From: JAJTFW01 sp964534995
Lineage (GTDB): Bacteria; Bacteroidota; Bacteroidia; AKYH767-A; OLB10
Direction of reading: 5' to 3'
NCBI GenBank assembly: GCA_964534995.1
Contig: CAZHSC010000090.1
Location: 1 to 13,674, forward strand
DNA length: 13,674 nucleotides
Shown here: piece after piece, positions 1-7,574 of the stretch
Numbering within the stretch: the stretch's first letter is position 1
Layout: each line of letters begins with the position of its first letter
Notes under the pieces: generated by a model
Database searches by the model: none
Seen by the model: only the letters and a program-made list of their open reading frames with translations
What the model was told of the DNA's origin: nothing
Made by a program: the position numbers and the translations under genes

Positions 1-1925
1 GCGCTGTTGGTTACAGAATCATAGAGTACAAATCCGGCACCTGAATTCCTCCAGATCTCATATTCATTGAAATCTGCAAAACTGGCAGGGGATGGATTCT
101 CCCAGGTAAGCGTTATAGTGCCATTAGGCAATACGCTGACACAACGCAGGTCAGGATTGGGTATAATGTTACCGATGTAAGTGAAGATATCATTGTCGGC
201 AGAACTGACGGATGTGCAGGGCGCATTATCGTCCAGTTCAATTCTGTATTCAAAGGGAACATTACAGGTGCTGATGGTATCACGGAAGGTCAGGTTGCTG
301 GTGGTGCCGATTTGTACATATAATCCGACACCTGTACTCCTTCTCATTACTCTGTAAGGACCTCCTGCAGACGCCAGCATGGGCGTATGCATCGCATTCC
401 AGCTAAGGTCAGCAAAACCGAGGTTCGCATTGCTAACGCTGAGGAGCATACTGGCAAGCGTATCACTGGTGCTGCCATTGGTTTGCAGGCCATCGCACCC
501 GGAAAGTGATTTTACGTAGTAATATCTGATACCATTGTTGGCATTGGCGCCCACATGGGTCCAGCTCGCTGTGGCAATATTGGTAACTGTACCTACCAGC
601 ACATAAGGCCCGCCGGGAGCGGAAGATTGATAAATTTCTGCTCCGGCAAAGAAATTATTGGGGTCGGCAGGTGGCAGCCAGGTTACGGTAACATCGCCAT
701 TGGCCTGCACCGCCAGGCAGCGCAGGTCCGGATTGTCAATTATATCTCCGAGAGAAGTGAACTGATCCTGATCAACCGATGATTTTGAAAAACAGGCAGA
801 CGCATCTCCAATGTCCACACGGTACTGAATCAGTGTGTCGCATAGGATAATGGTGTCGCGGTAAGTAGTGTCGGTAGTATTACCTATTACCGTCCAGGCG
901 CCGGGGGGAATTCTTCTGTTGATTATATAACTTCCTGTACTCGTAACGGGTAATGGCCTTCGTAATGGATTCCAGTTGAGGTCAGCAAAACCGATGGAAG
1001 CGTTGTTTGTTGTCAGTAAAATGGAAGCTAGCGTATCACTCGGTGCATTGGTGGTTTCCTGCAGATTGGTGGCGTCACAACCTGCGTTTAAGGTGAGATA
1101 ATAATAATTGACCTGGTTGTTGCCGTTGGCTCCGACATGGGTAAATGCATTGGTAGCATATACACTCACCATGCCAATATTGGCATAAGGACCATTGCGG
1201 TTCAGGGAATGATAAATTTTATAGTCGGAGAAATACTGGGCAGTATCCAGACTTCCCACCCAGCAAAGGGCCACATCTCCGTTGGCAAGTACTTCGGTGG
1301 ATCTTAAAGAGGGTGATGTAATATTCGGAATGGCACTTTGCAACAATGCTCCGTCAATGTTGGACCTAGAAATACACGCGGCCTTGGAAGTATCCACAAC
1401 ATGGATCCGGTAGTTGATGGAATCATTACAAACAAATACGGGATCGAGATAGCTGGTGTTGGTGGTGGAATCAATGAGTACCCAGTTGCCGGAGCCGGCA
1501 GGTGGTTGCTCACGGTAAATATAATATTTACCGGTACTCGTTGGACTCAGCGGTGTCATCAGCGGATTCCAGGTCAGTGATGCATCCGTACCCACCTGCG
1601 ATACCTGTAAAAACATAGTACTTATGGTATCACTTACACTCCGTGGCAATAAATCACAACCGGAACGTATAGTTACATAGTATGACACTGATCCTGCATT
1701 GGCGTTCGCGGTGGCATCCAGAAACGTAATTACAGTATCATAGTTGGTAATCTGGAATCCCTTTAAACTGTCAAGCAAAGTATAGGGTCCTGCGGTACCG
1801 GTGAGGGACCTGTAAATATAAAAGGCCTTGAAGAATTCATTGGTATCGGCCTCACCCGTATCAATAGGGGGCATAAAGGTTAATTGAACGTTACCGTTAG
1901 CAAGCACATCGGCACATTTCATCCG
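1..1925 (-). repeat. Tandem protein super-repeats (paired FnIII-like modules, about 195-205 aa each)
   Basis: Three full units and the start of a fourth lie within the large surface protein. They begin near residues 465 (nt 1925), 670 (nt 1310), 865 (nt 725) and 1057 (nt 149). Each opens with an 'LRC-x-x-V-x-A/P-NG-D/T-V' strand, continues to a YYY..SGCD strand and an SDTLASxLL linker, and is followed by a second module with 'LSWN.....P....GxYxxxR', a C-N/D-x-x-x-x-YRI strand and a further Cys. The DNA copies have diverged, although short words such as GCGTATCACT recur at 458-467 and 1031-1040. This suggests old duplication under selection rather than recent slippage. Confidence 0.8.
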
Positions 1926-3317
1926 GGCGGCCTGAACAGGCGGAGGTGCTACAACCACAATGGTAAGTGTGTTGAAGTTAACCGCAGGTGATGGACAGAA
2001 GTTATCGTACACCTTCAATACAAAGTTGTAGGTACTCGAAAGGGTAACGCAACCCAGATTTTTTGGAAGGTGATTACAGTCAGTAACCCAGAAAAACCTT
2101 GTTTGCAAGGTCAGAGGGAAAAATATCGGAGCAATGGGGGGTACGGAGTCCACCAGAGGTGGGGTAAGCGTGGCGCAGGGCGGGAAAGGGCATCCCGCAC
2201 TTGAATTGGTAAAGTTTGTACCAAATTGTGAACCTGTTGCTGATAAACTCAGACTCTGAGGACCGCCGCCTGCTGTGGCAGGTAAAGCTTCAAAGTCAAA
2301 TGCTACAAGGGTAATATCAACAGTATCTCCAGCGTAAACGGTATCAATGATAGCATTAAGCGGATTTCCCAGCAAATCCTGAACGTCAGGGGGGGTATTG
2401 TACACCGTAGATGGTGAGGCTGGGGGTTGTGAGATGATGCAATTGTTCAACAATGCAATCTGAATCTCACGATAAATTTCAGCTACCTTGATATTGCATT
2501 TGTAAGCGGTTACTTTGGTAACTGTAACAAAAGCGCCGGGAGTATAGGATGTGAAAGTTACCACACCGGTACTTTGATTCATTACTGCGGCAACATTAAG
2601 GGGATTTTGTGCAGGACCCGGCAGCGGACTGCTGAAGGAATACCCGCCGTTATAGGGATAATTGATACCGGGAGGATAGGCGGAGCCATCCAAAGGAATG
2701 CCCCAATCGTACACGAGTGAGTCGAGTTCAATGTCAATAGCGTTGTGGTTGTAGGAAGTCTGATTCCTGGTACAGGTACCTAACTGTGGTTTTTCAGCAA
2801 ACTGTGGGGATGAGTCAAAGCAGGGATTGGTGTTGGTAGCATTGTAGGGAAACATGATTGCCCTTAATGTAAACCATCCCTGGCCGGCTGCTAAATTGGT
2901 TATGGCGGCATTACGGCAGCAATCCGTATAACTGAAATACCAGCCTCCTGCAGGAGGAACCCCGGTAATAAAAATGGGGTTCGACTTATAAACAAACTCC
3001 TCAACGGCGTTGGCATAGCCTTGCGGATTAGCGCAGGTCGGACATCCGGGCCCAACGGGTGAGATGTCAATTTGGGATATCTTGTTGCATAAGATACCTC
3101 CTGCCCAGCCTGGAGCATTTGTTTCCAGATTGATGGAGTTGGGACCCTGTACGCCATTACAGTCACGGTAAAGTTTAACCGTAAATACAAATCGGCCTAT
3201 ATTGGGACCGGACTTAATGCAATCCCATGTGATTTCACCCCCCATGAGATGGGATGCCCGGGTTTCCATAAACAAGCTGCCTGACAGCATGAGTAGGAAC
3301 AATAAAATTTTTTTCAT
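1..3317 (-). CDS. Large secreted FnIII-repeat surface protein, probable T9SS client (C-terminus outside window)
   Basis: An uninterrupted frame of 1105 codons runs from an ATG at 3317 off the window edge. The N-terminus is a signal peptide (MKK, hydrophobic 4-17, likely cleavage ETRA|SHLMG after residue 21). The mature start SHLMGGEITWDC followed by a YRDCNG motif near residue 50 is typical of very large Bacteroidota proteins that usually end in a gliding-motility/T9SS sorting domain; that end is not visible here. Residues 22 to about 460 form a Cys-rich N-terminal region ending in an Ig-like 'LKVYDNFCPSP' stretch. From residue 465 onward there are tandem FnIII-like modules in a super-repeat of about 195-205 residues. 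No catalytic motif is seen, so a cell-surface or adhesive role is inferred only. The start is supported by the signal peptide and by a good promoter at 3347-3377. The family call is firm, the function unknown. Confidence 0.85.
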   Translation of the reverse strand, partial: MKKILLFLLMLSGSLFMETRASHLMGGEITWDCIKSGPNIGRFVFTVKLYRDCNGVQGPNSINLETNAPGWAGGILCNKISQIDISPVGPGCPTCANPQGYANAVEEFVYKSNPIFITGVPPAGGWYFSYTDCCRNAAITNLAAGQGWFTLRAIMFPYNATNTNPCFDSSPQFAEKPQLGTCTRNQTSYNHNAIDIELDSLVYDWGIPLDGSAYPPGINYPYNGGYSFSSPLPGPAQNPLNVAAVMNQSTGVVTFTSYTPGAFVTVTKVTAYKCNIKVAEIYREIQIALLNNCIISQPPASPSTVYNTPPDVQDLLGNPLNAIIDTVYAGDTVDITLVAFDFEALPATAGGGPQSLSLSATGSQFGTNFTNSSAGCPFPPCATLTPPLVDSVPPIAPIFFPLTLQTRFFWVTDCNHLPKNLGCVTLSSTYNFVLKVYDNFCPSPAVNFNTLTIVVVAPPPVQAARMKCADVLANGNVQLTFMPPIDTGEADTNEFFKAFYIYRSLTGTAGPYTLLDSLKGFQITNYDTVITFLDATANANAGSVSYYVTIRSGCDLLPRSVSDTISTMFLQVSQVGTDASLTWNPLMTPLSPTSTGKYYIYREQPPAGSGNWVLIDSTTNTSYLDPVFVCNDSINYRIHVVDTSKAACISRSNIDGALLQSAIPNITSPSLRSTEVLANGDVALCWVGSLDTAQYFSDYKIYHSLNRNGPYANIGMVSVYATNAFTHVGANGNNQVNYYYLTLNAGCDATNLQETTNAPSDTLASILLTTNNASIGFADLNWNPLRRPLPVTSTGSYIINRRIPPGAWTVIGNTTDTTYRDTIILCDTLIQYRVDIGDASACFSKSSVDQDQFTSLGDIIDNPDLRCLAVQANGDVTVTWLPPADPNNFFAGAEIYQSSAPGGPYVLVGTVTNIATASWTHVGANANNGIRYYYVKSLSGCDGLQTNGSTSDTLASMLLSVSNANLGFADLSWNAMHTPMLASAGGPYRVMRRSTGVGLYVQIGTTSNLTFRDTISTCNVPFEYRIELDDNAPCTSVSSADNDIFTYIGNIIPNPDLRCVSVLPNGTITLTWENPSPASFADFNEYEIWRNSGAGFVLYDSVTNS

Positions 3318-3346
3318 TGGATGGATTTTGGATAACGCGTGAGGTC

Positions 3347-3377
3347 CAAACTTATGAAAAAAAATCCAATTAACAAA
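3347..3377 (-). promoter_or_regulatory. Bacteroidota-type promoter for the FnIII surface protein
   Basis: On the minus strand there is a TTTG (3374-3377), a 19-nt spacer and TAAGTTTG (3347-3354). This matches the phylum's -33 TTG / -7 TAnnTTTG consensus with ideal spacing. Transcription should start near 3340, giving a leader of roughly 20-25 nt before the ATG at 3317. The gene is therefore probably transcribed separately from the M16 operon that ends at 3382. Confidence 0.65.
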
Positions 3378-3388
3378 GACCTTATTGG
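3357..3388 (-). terminator. Possible intrinsic terminator of the M16 operon
   Basis: On the minus strand CCAAT (3388-3384, overlapping the stop codon) can pair with ATTGG (3370-3366) across a 13-nt loop. This is followed by A and then eight T residues (3364-3357). The stem is short and GC-poor, so termination may be weak. The T-run is also the spacer of the next gene's promoter. Confidence 0.4.
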
Positions 3389-4650
3389 CCAACAACAATT
3401 TCGCTCAGGTCATCCTCCTGAAGGTACTTTTGGGCGCAGACAAACAAGTCACCGGCAGTCACGGAGGTGAGACGGGTTAAATATTGTTCTAAATAATTGT
3501 TATCCAAATTATTAAGAACAATCATTTTGTGTCTGTCGGCCAGCGGAAAAGCACCGTCAATGCTTCGCTGAAAAGCGCCCGTTAAATAGTTTTTAACAAG
3601 ATCCAGTTCTTCTGTAGAAATTTCCTCATCTCGCAGGCGGGCAATTTCTTTATAAATTTCACGAACAGCGTCTTCCCTGACTTCGGCGCCAACTTCGGTG
3701 GAGATGTAAAAATATCCATCAAGGGCATGAGAAATAAGGCCTGCCCCGATCCCGTAGGTATAGCCTTTATCTTCCCGGATGTTTGCCATCAGCCTGGAAC
3801 CAAAATATCCACCTAACACGGTACTGAGTACATGAAAGCTGAAATAATCAGGATGTTTACGGTTAAATAACCTTCTTCCAATGCGTATGGCTGATTGTAG
3901 CGCATCTTCTTTTTTTATGAATTTTTTTGTAGATGGAGGAAGACTTGCTTTGATTTCCGGTAATCCTCCATACCTGAATCCGTTGCTGTCAATCGCTGAA
4001 AGAATGTTATCGATGGTTTGTTGGTCAGGCATGCCTGAAAGGAAAACAGCTTTAAGTCCACGTAAATATCTGTCCTGATGATAAGCGCCAAGAACTCCGC
4101 TGCTGATCCGGTCATATTGGACTTCTTCAACGAGTTTTCCATAGGGATGCTCATTACCATAAAGTGTGTTGAAGAAATTACGCCTTGCTAAAAAATCGAC
4201 TTTATTGAGGTTCACAGCCAGATGTTGCTTGCCCTGGTGTTTGTAGGTCTCAATTTCATGCTCAGGAAAAAGGGGAGTGGTAATCAGCTCCATGAGGTAT
4301 GGTAAAGTGTGTGGCGTAAATTTATTCAGCGAAAAGAGGCTGACACTTGACCAGTCTGCACCATTGTCTGTTTGAAGATAGGCGCCATAAAAGTCAAGTG
4401 CTTCCGCAAGGGCGGCCGAATCGTGTTTTGCGGTGCCTTCATCAAGCAAATCATTGGTGGCCAGTGCCAGCAGCGGAAATTCAGCGGCTATGTTGCCTGC
4501 CGCGAATACAAATTCAATTTTTACAAGGTCCTGGGTTCCTGATTTGATGATATAAACCGGTATGCCTTGGCCGCTCATCATTTTTTCCGCAGCCTGAATG
4601 TTTATCTCCCTGGGCAGACTGATAGCCGGCTCCTCTTTTCTGTTGATCAT
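3382..4650 (-). CDS. M16 family peptidase, non-catalytic (Arg/Tyr-type) partner subunit
   Basis: A 422-residue two-domain M16 protein. It lacks the HxxEH zinc motif: the equivalent segment near residues 63-73 reads LATNDLLDEGT. It keeps the C-domain signature GGYFGSRL (280-287) followed by IREDKGYTYG (291-300), the Arg/Tyr substrate-binding element of the inactive half in M16B heterodimers. It has no signal peptide, so the complex is expected in the cytoplasm. The start chosen is ATG at 4650 (MINRKEEPAISLP), one nucleotide after the stop of the catalytic subunit. A longer frame from a TTG at 4803 would add 51 non-family residues lying inside the upstream gene and is not used. The 1-nt gap suggests translational coupling and equal stoichiometry. 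The substrate is unknown; peptide degradation or processing is the family role. Confidence 0.9.
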   Translation of the reverse strand: MINRKEEPAISLPREINIQAAEKMMSGQGIPVYIIKSGTQDLVKIEFVFAAGNIAAEFPLLALATNDLLDEGTAKHDSAALAEALDFYGAYLQTDNGADWSSVSLFSLNKFTPHTLPYLMELITTPLFPEHEIETYKHQGKQHLAVNLNKVDFLARRNFFNTLYGNEHPYGKLVEEVQYDRISSGVLGAYHQDRYLRGLKAVFLSGMPDQQTIDNILSAIDSNGFRYGGLPEIKASLPPSTKKFIKKEDALQSAIRIGRRLFNRKHPDYFSFHVLSTVLGGYFGSRLMANIREDKGYTYGIGAGLISHALDGYFYISTEVGAEVREDAVREIYKEIARLRDEEISTEELDLVKNYLTGAFQRSIDGAFPLADRHKMIVLNNLDNNYLEQYLTRLTSVTAGDLFVCAQKYLQEDDLSEIVVGQ

Positions 4651-4651
4651 A

Positions 4652-5887
4652 TTAATTTGCAGAATGGTAACGTAGTATGGAACAATTATTTTCAGTAAGG
4701 ATACTTTTTGCGATTGCCGTAATCTCACCTGTATGGACGGCATTGTATCGCTCCGCCTGCCTGTTGCACTCATTGGCATCTCCCAGCAGTTCGTAGTAAG
4801 CAAGGTTCAGGGCTTTGCTGTCAATACTCATCTCACTGAACTCAAGGGTAGCTTCTGCTTTGTGTTGTACTTTTTGCAATTCCCTTTCTTCAACCTTTTG
4901 CTTCAGCCCTTCCACCAATTCAAGAATTGCCTTTTCTGCGCTTTCCATGCTTGTCTTTTTGAGCAGTTTTCCTTCTATTACCAATAAACTTTTGTCCAGT
5001 TCACCGGTCATATACGCATTGATGTCGGTAAAATAACTGTTTTGCTTCACCAGCTGCTGGTATAAACGTGAGGACTTACCTCTCGCCAGAATATCTGAAA
5101 GCAGGTCGGTAGCATAAAATTCATGGTCATTCCTCGCGCAACAATGCCAGGCCATATAAATCCGGGAATTGGGAACTTCTCTTTTTAAATCGAGTATTCT
5201 TTTTTCTTGTTGCACCGGTTCTTGAGGGAGCTTTCTTTCCGGAATTTTTGCAGCGGGAATAGGGGCAAACCATTTTTCGCAAAGTTCCCTGGCCCTTCCT
5301 GTAGAACAGTTACCTGCCAGACTTAAAATCGCGTTATTGGGAGCGTACCACTTTTTAAAAAAAGATTTCACATCCTCCAGCGTGGCATTTTCAATATGTG
5401 ATATTTCTTTTCCTATGGTGGGCCACTGATACGGGTGTACCTTATAGGCAAGAGGCCTGAGGTGCAACCATACATCGCCGTAGGGCTGGTTAAGGTATCT
5501 TTGTTTGAATTCTTCAACCACAACCGATCTTTGTACTTCAAGACTTCTGTCGGTAAATGCGAGACTTAACATCCTGTCGCTCTCCAGCCAAAAACCGGTT
5601 TCAAGATTTTGCGAGGGTATCGTCAGATAATAATTGGTAATATCATTATTGGTGAAAGCATTATTTTCACCACCGGCCATCTGAAGCGGTTCGTCAAAAT
5701 CTTCAATATTAACCGAGCCTCCAAACATCAGGTGTTCAAAGAGGTGGGCAAAACCTGTCTTGTCCGGATCCTCATCGCGCGCCCCTACTTTGTACAGGAT
5801 ATTCATGGCCACCAGCGGTGTGCTCTTGTCTTCATGTACAAGTACGGATAATCCGTTTTCAAGTGTAAATTTTTCGTAGGGTATCAT
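4652..5887 (-). CDS. M16 family zinc metallopeptidase, catalytic subunit
   Basis: A 411-residue insulinase/processing-peptidase family protein. The inverted zinc motif H48-L-F-E51-H52 is intact, in the context GFAHLFEHLMFGG, and the downstream acidic zinc ligand is E125 or E126 in SVVVEEFKQR. The N-terminal 'FTLENGLSVLVHED' strand is typical of the family. The length equals one two-domain M16B half, so the active clam-shell must come from pairing, most simply with the Arg/Tyr-type protein encoded immediately downstream. There is no signal peptide, which implies cytoplasmic action, unlike secreted or periplasmic M16 homologues. The ATG lies 3 nt after the stop of the nitronate monooxygenase-like gene with no visible Shine-Dalgarno, as is usual here. 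The family assignment is very firm; the physiological substrate cannot be read from the sequence. Confidence 0.93.
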   Translation of the reverse strand: MIPYEKFTLENGLSVLVHEDKSTPLVAMNILYKVGARDEDPDKTGFAHLFEHLMFGGSVNIEDFDEPLQMAGGENNAFTNNDITNYYLTIPSQNLETGFWLESDRMLSLAFTDRSLEVQRSVVVEEFKQRYLNQPYGDVWLHLRPLAYKVHPYQWPTIGKEISHIENATLEDVKSFFKKWYAPNNAILSLAGNCSTGRARELCEKWFAPIPAAKIPERKLPQEPVQQEKRILDLKREVPNSRIYMAWHCCARNDHEFYATDLLSDILARGKSSRLYQQLVKQNSYFTDINAYMTGELDKSLLVIEGKLLKKTSMESAEKAILELVEGLKQKVEERELQKVQHKAEATLEFSEMSIDSKALNLAYYELLGDANECNRQAERYNAVHTGEITAIAKSILTENNCSILRYHSAN

Positions 5888-5890
5888 AGT

Positions 5891-6847
5891 TTATATTGTC
5901 GTTACGTCCATAGTACAGATCCTTTTTCTTTCTTCCAGAAAATCATTCCATATTTCTTCTACCACATCTGCTGCGGGTTTGATGTTTTTAAATGAAGCCG
6001 CTACCTGGCCAATTTCAAGTTCCCCCTCTTCCAGATCTCCTTCATACATCCCCTTTTTTGCCCTGGCACGGCCAAGCAGTGCCTTCAGTTCATCGGCGCC
6101 GGCACATCTTCTTTCGGCTTCTTCCACTTCATGGTAAAATTTGTTTTTAATTAATCTTACAGGTGTAAGTTGCTTGAGGGTGAGTTGGGTGTCACCATCC
6201 TTTGTTGCGAGAATTGCATTTTTAAAATTTTCATGAGCTGATGACTCGGGCGTTGCTACAAAGCGGGATCCAATCTGAACTCCATCAGCTCCCAGGGCCA
6301 TGGCAGCAAGCATGCTTCTTCCGGAACCTATTCCGCCTGCCGCAATCAGCGGGACTGCTACCTGCTCGCGGATAAGCGGAATCAGACACATCGTGGTTGT
6401 TTCTTCCCGGCCATTATGTCCGCCCGCTTCAAACCCCTCTGCTACGATGGCATCCACTCCCGCTTCAACGGCTTTACGCGCGAATTTGGTATTGGCAATG
6501 ACATGAACCACGGTGATTCCGTTTTCTTTGAGAAGGGATGTCCACGTTGCCGGGTTACCGGCTGAGGTGAAAACAATTTTTACACCTTCCTGAATAATCG
6601 TTTGTATATGTTCCTGAATGGAAGGATACAGGAGCGGAAGGTTGACCCCAAAAGGGGCGCCGGTAGCATTTTTACATTTACGGATATGTTCACGTAATAT
6701 TTCCGGATACATGGATCCGGCTCCGATGAGCCCCAGACCACCTGCATTACTAACAGCACTGGCTAACCGCCATCCGCTGCACCAGATCATACCAGCCTGA
6801 ATTATCGGGTATTTGATGCGGAAGAGTTTTACGATTTTATTGTCCAT
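5891..6847 (-). CDS. Nitronate monooxygenase / FabK-like FMN-dependent TIM-barrel enzyme
   Basis: A 318-residue protein of the NPD/2-nitropropane dioxygenase family. Visible motifs are the N-terminal strand YPIIQAGMIW (13-22), SNAGGLGLIG (33-42), the catalytic His element EGFEAGGHNG (H144), the FMN phosphate loop AAGGIGSGR (169-177) and GADGVQIGSRFVAT (187-199). The C-terminal 'ELEIGQVAA' (276-284) is also typical. Members oxidise alkyl nitronates with FMN; the close relative FabK reduces enoyl-ACP, and the two are hard to separate by motif alone. The context (between a DUF218 membrane protein and an M16 pair) has no fatty-acid genes, which leans towards a nitronate monooxygenase or an uncharacterised flavoenzyme. 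Gaps to its neighbours are 5 nt upstream and 3 nt downstream, so it is almost certainly in one operon with them. Confidence 0.85.
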   Translation of the reverse strand: MDNKIVKLFRIKYPIIQAGMIWCSGWRLASAVSNAGGLGLIGAGSMYPEILREHIRKCKNATGAPFGVNLPLLYPSIQEHIQTIIQEGVKIVFTSAGNPATWTSLLKENGITVVHVIANTKFARKAVEAGVDAIVAEGFEAGGHNGREETTTMCLIPLIREQVAVPLIAAGGIGSGRSMLAAMALGADGVQIGSRFVATPESSAHENFKNAILATKDGDTQLTLKQLTPVRLIKNKFYHEVEEAERRCAGADELKALLGRARAKKGMYEGDLEEGELEIGQVAASFKNIKPAADVVEEIWNDFLEERKRICTMDVTTI

Positions 6848-6852
6848 TTTTA

Positions 6853-7455
6853 TTAACTTTTAGTAAGTCTGTACACCCATACGTCCCCACGGGCTTTTAT
6901 TCTGGCACCTATTTCACGTAAAGTTATATGCTTATGCAATTTTCCGGTAACCTTACCGGTAGTATATCCGATTACGTTTATTTCCAGTTGTTTCCCTATC
7001 CAGATGATTCTTTCAATATGTTCCTTTTGAGAAATAATGATTACAGGTTCATTACCGAAATGATTCTTGTAATATAAAAGACTTGCAAAGGTATCTTCAC
7101 TTTTATCATCGTATATAAATATGCTGTCCGGAACGCCCTTGTCTGTCAGTGCTGCCTTCATTTCATCTACCTCATGATTGAGTTTATGGTCATCATATCC
7201 GCTGAGAATCAGTTTTATGTGCCGGAAGTCATGCCAGATGGATGCGGCAGAGTCCACCCGCTCCATGAAGGTAGGGTTGGGTAATCCTTCCAGATAGCCC
7301 CGTCCTGCTCCCGGAATCAATACTTTGTGGACCGTTCGGAAACTGTGCCGGCCACTGATGAATTCCGTGCTGAATTGACACATGTGAAAATAGTTAAGGA
7401 TAACAAGTACGGAAATAATGAGGGGAATTGCTCCGAAACGGATCAGAAATTTCAT
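6853..7455 (-). CDS. SanA/YdcF-like DUF218 membrane protein
   Basis: A 200-residue protein with one N-terminal membrane segment (about residues 7-22) and a DUF218 domain outside it. Family landmarks are KVLIPGAG (44-51), ERVDSAASIW (65-74), LILSGYDD (82-89), an MKAALTDKGVP helix (99-109), SEDTFASLLYY (119-129) and SQKEHIERIIWIGK (142-155). The SQ..H..R..... pattern resembles E. coli SanA more than YdcF or ElyC. SanA is linked to envelope barrier function (vancomycin exclusion at high temperature), but its chemistry is unsettled, so no reaction is proposed. It is the first gene of a four-gene minus-strand run and is divergent from the nucleotidyltransferase. ATG 7455 is chosen because it gives the signal-anchor directly. 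Confidence 0.82.
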   Translation of the reverse strand: MKFLIRFGAIPLIISVLVILNYFHMCQFSTEFISGRHSFRTVHKVLIPGAGRGYLEGLPNPTFMERVDSAASIWHDFRHIKLILSGYDDHKLNHEVDEMKAALTDKGVPDSIFIYDDKSEDTFASLLYYKNHFGNEPVIIISQKEHIERIIWIGKQLEINVIGYTTGKVTGKLHKHITLREIGARIKARGDVWVYRLTKS

Positions 7456-7461
7456 GCATGG

Positions 7462-7469
7462 CGAAGGTA
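7462..7469 (-). promoter_or_regulatory. Possible -7 box for the SanA-like/NMO/M16 operon
   Basis: On the minus strand TACCTTCG differs by one base from the TAnnTTTG consensus and ends 6 nt before the ATG at 7455. This spacing is similar to the two better boxes at 7559 and 11450. No convincing -33 TTG is seen at 17-23 nt, so this is a weak call. Confidence 0.3.
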
Positions 7470-7497
7470 CGGAATATCGGCATGGCGTGGGTGATAC

Positions 7498-7515
7498 CCT
7501 GCAATTTTTTGCAGG
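7498..7515. repeat. Perfect 7-bp inverted repeat in the divergent promoter region
   Basis: CCTGCAA (7498-7504), four T, then TTGCAGG (7509-7515). It lies between the two divergent start codons (7455 and 7575), about 30 nt from the putative minus-strand box and 44 nt from the plus-strand box. No gene ends here, so it is not an obvious terminator. An operator for a dimeric regulator is possible, but no regulator is encoded nearby. Confidence 0.45.
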
Positions 7516-7558
7516 TGTTCATAACCGTGCTGAGGTTATTTTCTTTCATTAAAAAAAG

Positions 7559-7566
7559 TACCTTTG
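7559..7566 (+). promoter_or_regulatory. Bacteroidota -7 box for the nucleotidyltransferase gene
   Basis: TACCTTTG matches TAnnTTTG exactly and ends 8 nt before the ATG at 7575. With initiation a few bases downstream, the mRNA would begin at or within about 5 nt of the start codon. The -33 region (about 7536-7539) is only a poor TTAT match, so confidence is moderate. Confidence 0.5.
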
Positions 7567-7574
7567 CCTGCGTC

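Noticed and set aside
2900..3190. 96-codon minus-strand frame inside the large surface protein
   Set aside because: It is out of frame with the 1105-codon reading frame, which carries the signal peptide and repeat domains.
4651..4803. N-terminal extension of the non-catalytic M16 gene from a TTG at 4803
   Set aside because: The extra 51 residues overlap the catalytic subunit's coding region, show no M16 similarity and use a TTG. The ATG at 4650 fits both the family start and the operon spacing.
7428..7574. Upstream extension of the nucleotidyltransferase from TTG 7428
   Set aside because: It would overlap the divergent SanA-like gene and run through the promoter box. The conserved N-terminal strand begins at ATG 7575.
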